DNA of 64,000 nucleotides from Leptobrachium leishanense (taxonomy: Eukaryota; Chordata; Amphibia; Anura; Megophryidae), in the NCBI GenBank assembly GCA_009667805.1, contig CM019063.1, positions 58,140,881-58,204,880 of the forward strand, in the 5' to 3' direction. Position numbers and translations under genes: made by a program. Shown one piece after another: positions 31,609-42,237 of the stretch. Positions within the stretch are counted from its first letter, which is position 1, and each line of letters begins with the position of its first letter. The notes below the pieces were generated by a model, which was not told where the DNA came from, did no database searches, and was given only the letters and a program-made list of their open reading frames with translations.

Positions 31609-32213
31609 GAAAAAAGAGAGATTGGTATACCAACCGATCAATAGGTAATAGGGACCTTGAAAAAGCTGTGTTTACAGCGAAACGCGTTGGGCGCCATGTC
31701 TGGCCTATTTTAACTGCTTGTCTTCCTGATTTTTGTTGCATGGGTGCCGTCCTGGTTGGGAGTATTGTCTGTTTATTTTGAATTAACTAGCTGTGTAACG
31801 TAGGCGGCTCGAACCGCCGAGGTTAGCATAGGGTGGTGCTCTATATACATGAAAGATCTCTCTTGACATTTTGGTTATTCACCGGTTCACCTACTCTATC
31901 TACCCTCCTTATTATTGTGGCCAATGGAATAATCCAGTGATTTCGACTTTGTATTAGCCAACATAGGGCATATAGCATCCATTATTTCAGGCTGCAAACC
32001 CCTATATGTGACAATTTGGCTGACGTCTACCCCCTTAAGGAATTTAATTCTTGATGTGCTAGTATTAATTCAGGTACCCCCTTTTTGCAATTGTGCCTTT
32101 CAATTGTTTCTTACATGTGTGTAAATTTGGGACTCTATTAATGTAATTATTAAAAGATACTTTTTAAACGGTTTACCTATTGATCGGTTGGTATACCAAT
32201 CTCTGTCTTTTTT
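31609..32213. mobile_element. TIR element with about 40-bp inverted repeats centred on GGTATACC
   Basis: The left arm 31609-31648 (GAAAAAAGAGAGATTGGTAT, ACCAACCGATCAATAGGTAA) is mirrored at 32173-32213. It contains GCTGTGTTTACAGC followed by GAAACGCGTTGGG (31665-31691), a stem plus hammerhead-like core fragment. Flanking CTCTCTGAATAA words suggest insertion in a GGGTTATTC MITE. Confidence 0.65.
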
Positions 32214-32237
32214 CACTCTCTGAATAACCCTGATAGT

Positions 32238-32902
32238 CAGGGCTGCCATCAGGGCATTAGAGCCCCTACCGCGTTCAGGAAGCCGGGCCCTGGGGAGGGG
32301 GGGGGTCTGCCGTTAGCGGCACCCTTACTTTTATCGGCTCCGGTATCGGACTCACTGAGTCCAAATTCGGAGCTATACTGATTTCACAATGCTGTGAACC
32401 GCAAATCCGTTGTATTCGTGTTTCACAGCTGGCTGGCTGGGCGGCCCAAGCACTACAGTGTGAGTGTGTCTCCTAGGCCCAGCCAATCCCGAGGGCCAAG
32501 CCAAGGCCCAGGACAGCCTTAGGGCCCAGACCAGCCGCAGGGGCCTAGGCTGGACCCGCCAAGCCCCAGGACCCAGCCAAGGCCCTTGCCAGCCTCAGGG
32601 GCCTAGGCCAGCCCAGACAAGAACCATAGCCCAACCAAACCCAAAGATAAAGCCCCAGGGCCCATCCAAGCCCAAAAGTCACCATACACACCACACATTA
32701 CTGTGAGCTTTATTGTTGTGGAGCTCCGTGATATGCTCACACATGCTGCTCATTACTGTGAGGTTTATGGCTGTGGAACTGTGTTATGTCCTTTTTTGTT
32801 TTGGAGAGGGAGAAAAGCAAGCTATTGGAGGTTGAGGGAGTGCACGGAGGGCCCCATCGTGAGGTTCAGTAAGGGGCCCCGTGATTTCTGGTGGCTGCCC
32901 TG
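32238..32902. mobile_element. hAT-type element with 8-bp target duplication
   Basis: Ends CAGGGCTGCCATCAG and CTGGTGGCTGCCCTG. Flanks CTGATAGT (32230-32237) and CTGTTAGT (32903-32910) match at 7 of 8. The interior is CCCAGG/GGCCCA-rich, then has CACATTACTGTGAG words also found at 41700-42080. No transposase. Confidence 0.8.
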
Positions 32903-33184
32903 CTGTTAGTATTAAAGTTATTTGAGTAGAATGATTTAGCGCAGCTATTCCACGGTAGGCAGTTTGTTAGCACCTGGACCTGGAAAAAAGCCCAGGGCAG
33001 CCTGATACCGGCTGCGGTGCTGCCACAAGTATCAGCTCCTGGAGTCCATAGGACGCGTCATGGCTGCGAGCTCTGCATGAGTTCGCTCTCCCAAGAAAGT
33101 ACAGTGCTGCGAATGGATCACAGAGGGAGACTAGGAACTATGTGTTTTCACTGAAAAAGTCATTGTGTGCATCCTCCTTTTCCT

Positions 33185-33220
<36 letters not shown>
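33185..33220. repeat. (TA)n microsatellite
   Basis: Uninterrupted alternating TA of about 33 bp. Confidence 0.9.
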
Positions 33221-33307
33221 CCAAGTACCAACACTCCATCCAACCAATACAAAAAATATGTTTTTTAATTGCGCCGGTGCTTAATCCAGCTAGCATATAC
33301 ACAAAAC

Positions 33308-33512
33308 CCATATAGGATGCACTCAGGGTCTTGTAGAAATATCAAATTGTAATCAAAGATGCATTAAATGAATCCAACGTTTCGGCCCAACACTGGGCCT
33401 TTATCAACATTTTTTACTTGCTAAAAGCTCGGTGTTGGGCCGAAAGGTTGGTTTCATTTTAATACATTTTTGATATTTTGACAAGACCATAAGTGCATCC
33501 TATATGTTTTTT
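33308..33512. mobile_element. Long imperfect inverted repeat (foldback element)
   Basis: Arms of about 85-90 bp: CATATAGGATGCACT, GGTCTTGT-GAAATATCAAA, GCATTAAATGAA and CCAACGTTTCGGCCCAACAC on the left are mirrored as GTGTTGGGCCGAAAGGTTGG, TTTTAATACATTTTTGATAT, ACAAGACC and CATCCTATATG on the right. The central loop is about 40 bp. Each arm carries a GGGCCGAAA(C/G)GTTGG motif. Confidence 0.75.
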
Positions 33513-33550
33513 TTATAATTATATATAATATACAGTATATATTTACACAT

Positions 33551-34258
33551 TGTCAGGCACGCTCACGTACCCGAGGGTGGAAAAAGCGGTTAGCCCTAAG
33601 AGATAACAGGAGTCCTGAATGCTAAAAGAGATACCAGTCCTTATAGTGGCTGGGTTTACTAATAGCGAGGAATACACTGTAGTCAGGCCAACACAAAACA
33701 AGGGTACATAAAGGCAGTGCCAATAAAACGAGAAAATCTCAATGCGGTACCAGTCCTTGCAGTGGCTGGGTTTCGCAACAACAGGAGGTGAACCAATAAG
33801 GCAGGGACACACGAGGAGGACAGGAACCAGTCCTTAGAGTGGCTGGTGAAAAACGCCGATAAGCAAGGATAGTATATCTGAAACCAAATAAGGTATAGGC
33901 AAAAACAGAGTCGAGTATCAAGCCGGGTCAAGGGATATAGAGGTACACAGGTCGAGATAGATAGCCAGGTCATACACAGTAAATCGCACAGAGTGGAATA
34001 AATGAGCACTTAAGGGTCAGACAAGCAGAACCACGAAAGGGCACTGAGGAATAGGAAAAGCAGGTTTAAATCTAGCGCCCTGCCTGCTGATTGGTCCATA
34101 GAGGTCACATGGGGAGTGGTGACGTCGCGCCGCCGGGAGAGCTAACTACGGAACGCCGGCGGCGCGCGCATACAGCGCAGAAACGGAGGTGAAGGAGACG
34201 CCGACCCCGGAGCAGCAAGGAGGGGCGCCGGGCCGGCAAGTGCCGGTGAGGCATGACA
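33551..34258 (-). mobile_element. Solo LTR
   Basis: 708 bp starting TGTCAGGCAC and ending GGCATGACA (TG...CA ends with short inverted repeats), flanked by a perfect 5-bp duplication CACAT (33546-33550, 34259-34263). Read on the minus strand it has GGACCAATCAGC (CCAAT box) about 20-25 bp before GATTTAAACC (TATA-like), supporting a promoter pointing left. No internal retroviral or gypsy genes are present. The 60-108-codon frames on its minus strand are not recognisable proteins. Confidence 0.82.
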
Positions 34259-34263
34259 CACAT

Positions 34264-34875
34264 ATTTGCTCCTCAAAAATCCAAGCTTTTACAAATAAAA
34301 GCCAAACGAGCGACCACGCAGAGATGGCGACAGAACCAATTTATAACGGAGATGCAAAGCTAAATAGATTTCTAAATTGGCCTGAATGTCTCCCGGGGGA
34401 TGAATAGGAAAGAAAACACTCTCTTACTGAAAAGAGACTGTGGGGTACAGTGCTGTGTCATATCTCTGGCCACATGTTATCCTGCCACGCTGTAACTACT
34501 GCTGAGTTTATGTTCATGCTAGTGGAAGATTTATAATCCTGTGCGGACGCTCAACGGGATCCCATTCCATCCAACTCGTGCTCAATGAACTCGTATTGTG
34601 AGACCTCTCCAGCGCAACTGCGGTTAGTCTTGGAAAATGACTTACTGTATATAAATTTATATAGAACGGGGAGGCTGCAATCGACCAAAACATGAATGAT
34701 TCATAAGAGGGCTGCTGAAAGCAGTTAAGATGCAAACTGCAGGGCACCCCGCCTAAAGGGCCACTGCCCCCCAAAAATGAAATGTCCTTATTGTGTTTAT
34801 TTGATGTTGCTGATATTTATTTTACATGTGATTTGTTTTACTCTTGTATGTTTAGTTAAGAAAATGTTTTACTCT
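34264..34875. other. No recognised feature
   Basis: No gene-like sequence or clear repeat family between the solo LTR and the 42-bp minisatellite. Confidence 0.45.
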
Positions 34876-35337
34876 ATGTGTCACTGGGTGCATCCATTGT
34901 GTGATATTTTCCTCTATATGTGTCACTGGGTGCATCCATTGTGTGATATTTTCCTCTATATGTGTCACTGGTTGCATCCATTGTGTGATATTTTCCTCTA
35001 TATGTGTCACTGGGTGCATCCATTGTGTGATATTTTCCTCTATATGTGTCACTGGTTGCATCCATTGTGTAATATTTTCCTCTATATGTGTCACTGGGTG
35101 CATCCATTGTGTGATATTTTCCTCTATATGTGTCACTGGGTGCATCCATTGTGTGATATTTTCCTCTATATGTGTCACTGGATGTATCCATTGTGTGATA
35201 TTTTCCTCTATATGTGTCACTGGGCGGATCCATTGTGTGATATTTTCCTCTATATGTGTCACTGGGTGCATCCATTGTGTGATATTTTCCTCTATATGTG
35301 TCACTGGATGTATCCATTGTGTGATCTTTTGTGTTGT
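34876..35337 (+). repeat. 42-bp minisatellite, 11 copies
   Basis: Eleven units of 42 bp (ATGTGTCACTGGGTGCATCC, ATTGTGTGATATTTTCCTCT, AT). Variation is mainly at the GGGTGCATCC position. Being a multiple of three, it keeps frames open on both strands with 14-residue periodicity. The resulting Cys-rich and Trp-rich frames are artefacts of the period. Confidence 0.93.
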
Positions 35338-35444
35338 AACTGCCAGCAAAAGTATCTTTACATCACTTGCCCCTCACTGTGTGGCACTAGGCATAGAATG
35401 GAGTCTACGGGTCAGCACCGACTCACATCATATGTGTGGGATGT

Positions 35445-36215
35445 ATTCAAAGGACATCACCAGGGGGTAGATTGGAAAATCTTTTAAGCTCCCTGTCAAA
35501 TCTCATTCAGCTGCCAGCCCTTATCTCAGGTAGCAGAGGCAGAGCAATAGCCCCCTGCAGCCTTATCTAAACATTCCCTCCTCCGCCTCATTAACTGTTA
35601 AATAATGCCAATTAAGGCTAGGGTCAGACAAACGCATTTTTCACGTCTGTCAAAAAGTGCGTTGATGGGTCCGAATGCATTTTTCCACGGAATAGGCGAT
35701 TGAGGTCATACGATGCGCAATTTCGGCCGTGATTTTTTACGGATCCAAACCAGGAAACTTTGGGTGTCTGGACGTTATGTTGGCTAGACATGAGCATCGT
35801 CTGACGTCTCCTAATCATGCCGCTATGCGGACGCAGCGCACTCTGTACGTCAGTACTAGCGGTTCGACGTTTTTGCAAAAATGTGTTAGTTTGCCGCTTG
35901 CGTTGCACGGCCGAACTTTCGTGCGGCCACACTTCCTGTGTGGGCCTGCGTTGGACGTCATTTGCTGCTACCAGGGCCGTAATAAAGTGCGGCTAAACGC
36001 ACTGCATTCGTCTGACCCCAACCTAAATAGACACGAGCCACAAAGCAAAGCTTTTGGTAAATGCTGCACAGTGAGAAAAATTCACAAAATGGAAATAAGA
36101 GACGTAAACCTAATTTTATTTTCCTTTTTACATGTAATTATTTCAAACAATGTGTTTTTGTTTGTAACGCACAAAGTAATCTAGTTACAGCTTATGTAAG
36201 TGGTAGTGTCCCTTT
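35445..36215 (+). repeat. Dispersed repeat family A, copy interrupted by a MITE
   Basis: Matches 8190-8570 before 35615 and after 36027, with the Harbinger-like MITE between. Retains CATTAACTGTTAAATAATG on one side and CAAAGCTTTTGGT, TTACAGCTTATGTAAGTGGT on the other. Confidence 0.75.
35616..36023 (+). mobile_element. Harbinger-like MITE, TAA target duplication with paralogous empty site
   Basis: 408 bp, ends GGCTAGGGTCAGACAAA and TTCGTCTGACCCCAACC, flanked by TAA (35613-35615, 36024-36026). Same family as 26143 and 29552. Confidence 0.86.
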
Positions 36216-37037
36216 AAATACAACAGAACATCAAAGTGATGGCCGGAATAATGAATCTCTAAGTCAATATTTAGGTATAGTATTTTATTTATAAATTGTT
36301 TGTTTAAAAAAATAAAATAATAATTAAAAAACCACACAAAACATTAATAGACGCTGATTGCTTTGTCTTGACAAGACTCCTATCGATAGTTTGAAAATCA
36401 CAATAGAATAACTCAGCTTTTATCTTTATTTTTCTTTGGGTTTTCATACTTGACATTTCAGGTGGCATTTGGAAATATCAGCCTAAGAACTGGCACACAA
36501 TTTAATGTCTGCCGCAGGCACGTTGTTTTAACACACACAATCTGGGAGTGGATTGCAGCTTCTTCATCAACACCTGACTCTCCTCGTGCTGACAGGCCGC
36601 CGCTGACAGATACCTTTTTTGCTACCAGCTCTTTGTGCAGCTGAGCGTAGGTTTCATTTTTAGTAAATAGATTTAGTAAAAACCGTTGTGTAAACGTTTT
36701 CTGGGCCTCCTGCCAAAGCAATCCTACTTATTTAATCAATGCTTAAAGTGCGTCCATTGCGCCCAAAACAACTTTAGCTCACTTGAAAATTTTCCCAATC
36801 TGCCTGTACACTGTATTAGCCAAACTGCTGAAAGAAGGAGAGATTTTTCAAGAAATCTCCCTGAGATTCCTGTTTGCTTTCAGGGCTGCGGCATGCCGCA
36901 TGATGCGTTTCACTAGGGAGTGATTTATGACTCTGCGCACAGCAGGAGACACGCCACCAGAGCTGACGCTGCACTGCCTATGGTGGAGATAGGGAGGGGG
37001 GGGGTGCAATGACCCTGTATCTCCCAATCTGTGGCAG
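36216..37037. other. No supported gene; unassigned minus frame
   Basis: An 87-codon minus-strand frame at 36721-36458 (containing NETYAQLHKELVAKK) has a protein-like composition, but I recognise no domain. It could be a transposase scrap. 36850-36960 is a dispersed repeat shared with 22560-22670. Confidence 0.4.
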
Positions 37038-37425
37038 CTAAGGGTTGATCCAAAAGTAGGCAAAAATAAACAGTCTGAAGCGCTCGCCAATATGCAACAT
37101 ACTGGAAGAAAAAATCCTTCTTGACCCCAGATGGCGTCAGATTTCTCCTTGGATCAAGAAGCTTTTACCCACTTATTAAATATTCTAACCCTTAATATAT
37201 ATATTTTTGCAAGAATACATCCTGTCGTTGTTTAACAGTCTGTACAGTCTCTGACCCAACCACCTCAACAGGCAGAGAATTCCACAGCTTTATTGTTCTC
37301 TGTACAGCTTTATTGTTCTCTGTAAAATAACCCTTCCTATGCTTTAGGCTGAATTTCCTTTCGTCCAGTGTAAATGGGTGACCTCGTGTCCTGTGTATAG
37401 TCCTGTTAATAGACCAGTCTCTCTC
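37038..37425 (-). mobile_element. CR1-like LINE family 2, 3' fragment
   Basis: Shares CAGTCTGAAGCGCTCGCC, TTGACCCCAGA, TTGGATCAAGAAGC and CTCTGACCCAACCACCTCAA with 39010-39320. Broken by substitutions and by a local GCTTTATTGTTCTCTGTA duplication (37290-37325). Confidence 0.75.
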
Positions 37426-37469
37426 TTAGCTGATAAGCAGCATGAGGATATGTGGTTGCTTAGAGAAAG

Positions 37470-38400
37470 CAGCTCTTGGTTTCATTAGGTTAGGACCCAC
37501 CTGACCCAGATGTGCCGTGACATGGCGGGTGGGCTTACACTTCAATGGCCATTCAAGTAAACCAAAATCTCTTGTTTCGCATGGAGCTACAGTGGTGAGC
37601 GCAAATGACAACCTTTTTTCTTGATGTTTTATACATGAAGGGCCCTATTACATTCTTCGCGCATTTGTTTGCGCCGCACAAAAACGCATTAACGCGGGGG
37701 GCAAATTCCTTTGCGCAGAAAGTCGTATTACAATCTCAGCGCAACAAACGCGCGTATACGTCTACCGCGGGTGAACCTGCGCAAACGCTGCACAAGCTTA
37801 CTATACTTCGTGCGTCCTATACTTAACATTGTGAGCGCAAATGCGTTTGTGCGCTGGTACGCAGAAGGTATTACAATCTATGCGCCGTTAACGCACAGCC
37901 TTTGCGCGCATAATTTTAGCAACTCCTGAAAGCTGGTGTTAATGGCAAATTCTATCAACCTGGCCGAAACCAAATACACCAGCCCAAAAAAAAAAATGCA
38001 GCAAAGTATAGTTCCACATTCTACACATAACAAACCAATAAAATGGAGAAGTTGTGCGTTTTTTTTTTTATTGATGCAGCATATATGCGCAGATTGACTT
38101 TGACAGGGGCAAAAACTTAACGTGAGACAATTGTGGTTCTTAATTCTGATTGGCTGAATCGCGTGAAAAAACAGTCCGTTTTACGCGTGTTAATTTTTGA
38201 CGGATGAAAAAAATGCGCGAGGATTGTAATACCAGCGTTGATTTACGATCATTAACGTTTAACGCTTCGTGCAAAAATTCACGCGTTCTGCGTGTGTTTT
38301 TGCGTGAAGAATGTAATAGGGCCCGAAGTGGGCTGGATACTTCTGGTCTCTTCAGCTGCCCTGATAGGGATTAGGCGCAAAACCTTTTATTTCTGCATAA
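37470..38400 (+). repeat. Dispersed repeat family B, copy interrupted by a MITE
   Basis: 37470-37639 and 38325-38400 match 28440-28625, and the complement matches 53790-54230 (TTTCATTAGGTTAGGACCCA, GTGGGCTTA). The MITE at 37640-38324 splits it. Confidence 0.7.
37640..38324. mobile_element. GGGCCCTATTAC-ended MITE with GAA target duplication
   Basis: 685 bp, ends GGGCCCTATTACATTCTTCG and (complement) GGGCCCTATTACATTCTTCA. Flanked by GAA (37637-37639 and 38325-38327). The interior is rich in TTTGCGC/GCGCAAA words and noncoding. The 3-bp duplication resembles PIF/Harbinger. Relatives: 13048-13637 and 51463-53750. Confidence 0.84.
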
Positions 38401-38942
38401 TGGTTTATAATTTGGCTGAGGACTGACTGGTTAGAAAGACGGTGGGCAGTCCAGAGAAGGCGAGGTTGGCTTGGTGCAGTGAGCCCCTACAGGGTGAAGA
38501 GGAGAGGAAGATGGCTTTGGATAGAGAGCCCTTGGTCGTTGGGTACAGTGGAGAGAAAGAATAAGGACGCCTTTGTGTAGAGATCTTAGCAGGGCATAGT
38601 AAGACATGCAGGATGCACTTACAAATCATAAAACATATAACAAATACAACTCAAAATGTTTATATGTCCTGCAAGAATACAAGGATGAATAGTACTTGGG
38701 GCTATTGCAGCTTTGCTATCCATTTTAATACTACCAAGGAGTGTCTCATAGCTATGGAAGATTGTGCGTGTGTGTATATATATACCAATATTCTGTTTTT
38801 GCCGTTTCCTTTGATATAGGATAATATCTCACAGTCATAAGAGAAACAGACATAATGGAGGTGTCGAATCAAAGTCCCTCTTATTGTTTGTTTTATGCAT
38901 TTAATGTAGCAGACCTTTGAAGTCGTGGAAGAGCAGACATGG

Positions 38943-39489
38943 CTACATAGTTACATAGTTACATAGGCTGAAAAAAGACATGCGTCCATCGGGTTCAGCC
39001 TCTCCCACATAACCTACTGCTGTTGATCCAAAAGAAGGCAAAAAACCCAGTCTGAAGCGCTCGCCAATATGCAACATACTGGGAAAAAATTCCTTCTTGA
39101 CCCCAGAATGGCAGTCAGATTTCTCCTTGGATCAAGAAGCTTTTACCCACATATTAAATATTATAACCCTTAATATTCTGTGTCTGCAGGAAGTCATCCA
39201 GTTGTTTTTTAAAAGTCTGTACAGACTCTGACCCAACCACCTCAACAGGCAGAGAATTCCACAGCTTTATTGTTCTCACCGTAAAATAACCCTTCCTATG
39301 CTTTAAGCTAAATTTTCTTTCTTCCATATAGAAGTATATAGAAGTTTTGTTAAATGAGATTGTGCATTTCCTTCTGTAAAAGGGTAATGCATCAAATATA
39401 TTCATATCAAAATATCCGACTTGCAAAGTATACAGTAGTTGTAGAATTCTACATAATTTCAGAAGCCTGGATCTAAGCAGAATGTGCAC
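38943..39489 (-). mobile_element. CR1-like LINE family 2, ORF2 C-terminus and 3' end
   Basis: The minus-strand frame 39489-39154 ends with LKHRKGYFTVRTIKLWNSLP, VEVVGSESVQTFKKQLDDFL, a typical LINE ORF2 C-terminus. The 3' terminus lies at about 38943-38966 as ACATAGTT repeats, again CR1-style. Clearly distinct from copies 1-3. 5'-truncated. Confidence 0.78.
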
Positions 39490-40020
39490 GGTGTAGCATA
39501 TAAAACATTTATTTTGAACATGTGCTGTAATACAAGGATTAATTTGTTTGGAAGTAACAGATATGTAAATTGATGGCTCATGGCAAAGTTAGGTTTTGGG
39601 GCTAGGTTTGGAGGATTTGGAAACGGACGGACAAGGTAGGGTTAAGGAAAGCTTAGGTTCATAGATGGGAAGATTAATTTGTCCTTAACTCCAAGTTTCT
39701 CAAAATCTATTAACCGAAAAATGTTTTTTTGTATTAGCAATGTTATATCATTATGTGGAACCTCTAGTGGGGGCATAGAGGGGTACGACCCCTCCGGGGT
39801 TGCAATGGCACTGTAGGAGATAAAGGGGTGCTTTAGTTCCATACATCCCACATGGTCAAGTGAGGTGGCATTAGAAAGGTCTGAGTCTGGCCTTTCCATT
39901 GATACTTGATACCAATATAAAATCAGGGTAGACCATGTCTACCTGTATTAAACTTTATTTCAGTAACCCGGTCAATAATCCATAGTGTGGATTTAGTAGC
40001 CTCAATTTTCTACCAGGGGA
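39490..40020. other. No recognised feature
   Basis: Noncoding. A short frame at 39899-39642 (minus) has no domain I know. Confidence 0.4.
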
Positions 40021-40109
40021 CAGGGCCGGACTGGCCTACAGGGATACTGGCAGGAATCCCGGTAGGCTGATTCTCTTTTGATATTATCGTTCCAGTGTAG
40101 GGTAGGGTA

Positions 40110-41640
40110 GGCTGATTCTCCCCTAATAGCTTCTAACCCTAATCTGTACCCCTAATAGCCTCTAACCCTAATCTGTACCCCTAATATCTTTTAACCCTAA
40201 TCTGTTCCCCTAATAACGTCTAACCCTAATCTGTACCCCCTAATAGTTTTTAACCCTAATCTGTACCCCCTAATAGCTTCTAACCTTAATCTGTACCCCC
40301 TAATAGTTTCTAACCCTAATCTGTACCCCCTAATAGCTTCTAACCTTAATCTGTACCCCCTAATAGCTTCTAACCTTAATCTGTTCCCCTAATAGCTTCT
40401 AACCTTAATCTGTTCCCCTAATAGCTTCTGACCTTAATCTGTTCCCCTAATAGCTTCTAACCCTAATCTGTACCCTAATAGCTTCTAACTTTATTCTGTT
40501 CCCCTAATAGTTTCTAACCCTAATCTGTTCCCCAAATAGCTTCTAACCCTAATCTGTTCCCCTAATAGCTTCAAACCCTAATCTGTACCCCTAATAGCTT
40601 CTAACCCTAATCTATACCCCTAATAGCTTCTAACCCTAATCTGTTCCCCTAATAGCTTCTAACTCTAATCTGTTCCCCTAGTAGCTTCTAACCCTAATCT
40701 GTACCCTAATAGCTTCTAACCCTAATCTGTACCCCCTAATAGCTTCTAACCTTAATCTGTTCCCCTAATAGCTTCTAACCTTAATCTGTTCCCCTAATAG
40801 CTTCTAACCTTAATCTGTTCCCCTAATAGCTTCTGACCTTAATCTGTTCCCCTAATAGCTTCTAACCCTAATCTGTACCCTAATAGCTTCTAACTTTATT
40901 CTGTTCCCCTAATAGTTTCTAACCCTAATCTGTGCCCCTAATAGCTTCTAACCCTAATCTGTTCCCCAAATAGCTTCTAACCCTAATCTGTTCCCCTAAT
41001 AGCGTTTAACCCTAATCTATACCCCCTAATAACTTCTAACCCATATCTGTACCCCCTAATAGCCTCTAACACTAATCTGTTCCCCTAATAGCTTCAAACC
41101 CTAATCTGTACCCCTAATAGTTTCTAACCCTAATATATACCCCTAATAGCTTCTAACCCTAATCTGTTCCCCTAATAGCTTCTAACCCTAATCTATACCC
41201 CTAATAGCTTCTAACCCTAATCTGTACCCTAATAGCTTCTAACCCTAATCTGTTCCCCTAATAGCTTCTAACCCTAATCTGTTCCCCTAGTAGCTTCTAA
41301 CCCTAATCTGTACCCTAATAGCTTCTAACCCTAATCTGTTCCCCTAATAGCTTCTAACCCTAATCTGTACCCCTAATAGCTTCTAACCCTAATATATACC
41401 CCTAATAGCTTCTAACCCTAATCTGTTCCCCTAATAGCTTCTAACCCTAATCTGTTCCCCTAATAGCTTCTAACCCTAATCTTTACCCCTAATAGCTTCT
41501 AACCCTAATCTTTACCCCTAATAGCTTCTAACCCTAATATGTACCCCCTAATAGCCTCTAACCCTAATCTGTTCCCCTAATAGCTTCTAACCCTAATCTG
41601 TACCCCTAATCTGTTCCCCTAATAGCTTCTAACTCTACTT
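40110..41640 (+). repeat. 29-bp minisatellite, about 52 copies
   Basis: Units of 28-30 bp: CCCCTAATAGCTTCTAACCC followed by TAATCTGTT or TAATCTGTA. Variants (TTCTGACC, AACTTTATTC, dropped C) recur in the same order 405 bp apart (for example 40426 and 40831), showing higher-order duplication of blocks of about 14 units. Confidence 0.92.
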
Positions 41641-41699
41641 TCTAACCTCAGTTTCTACCCGTAATCGGAACTCCTAATTTCTAACCCCAATTTTTAAAC

Positions 41700-42095
41700 A
41701 AGGCACATTACTGTGAGTTTTATTGCTGTGGAGCTCTGTGATACAGTAATGTGCAGTGTGTATGAGCGTATCACAGAGCTGCACAGCAGCAAACACTCAT
41801 ACGCACCTCACATTATTGTGAGTTTTGTAGCTGTGCAGCACTGTGATACTCATACACACTGCACATTACTGTATCACAGTGCTGCACAGCAACAAAACTC
41901 ACAACAATGTGCGGTGCGTATGAGCGTTTGCTGCCGTGCAGATCTGTGATATGCTCATAGACACTGCACATTGCTATGAGTTTTGTTGCTGTGCAGCTGT
42001 GATACGCTCATACAAACCGCACATTACTGTATCACAGTGCTGCACAGCAATAACACTCACACTCATACACTTTACACATTACTGTATCGCAGAGC
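41700..42095. repeat. Inverted and direct repeats (GCACATTACTGTGAG / TGTATCACAG)
   Basis: Alternating blocks GCACATTACTGTGAGTTTT, GCTGTGCAGCTCTGTGATAC, CTCATACACACTGCACATTA and their complements, able to form long hairpins. Similar words occur in the hAT element at 32238-32902. Confidence 0.75.
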
Positions 42096-42237
42096 ACCAT
42101 CATTGTTTTTTTTAATGTAGTAATATCTGTTACATAAACTCTGGTCATTCTTGGTATCATTGGAAAGGCCTTTCCAACAATAGGGCTGGTCTAATTTTTT
42201 TTTTCCAGGGCTGCTTTTTATTCCCAGTCCGACCCTG

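Larger units (their letters stand above)
40021..42237. mobile_element. hAT-like element filled by minisatellites
   Basis: 2217 bp, ends CAGGGCCGGACTGGCC and (complement of the right end) CAGGGTCGGACTGGGA. Flanks CCAGGGGA (40013-40020) and CCGGGGGA (42238-42245) match at 7 of 8, fitting hAT. The interior consists of a 1.5-kb minisatellite and a hairpin-rich repeat; no transposase. Confidence 0.75.

Noticed and set aside
34777..35487. Frames of up to 236 codons on both strands with 14-residue repeats
   Set aside because: They are produced by the 42-bp tandem repeat, which cannot create stops once one unit is open. All frames on both strands are equally open and no domain is present.
36458..36721. 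An 87-residue protein gene on the minus strand
   Set aside because: Protein-like composition but no recognised domain, neighbouring exon or promoter; listed only as unassigned sequence.
40110..41640. A CRISPR-like array
   Set aside because: Units are head-to-tail with no unique spacers, and this is vertebrate nuclear DNA.
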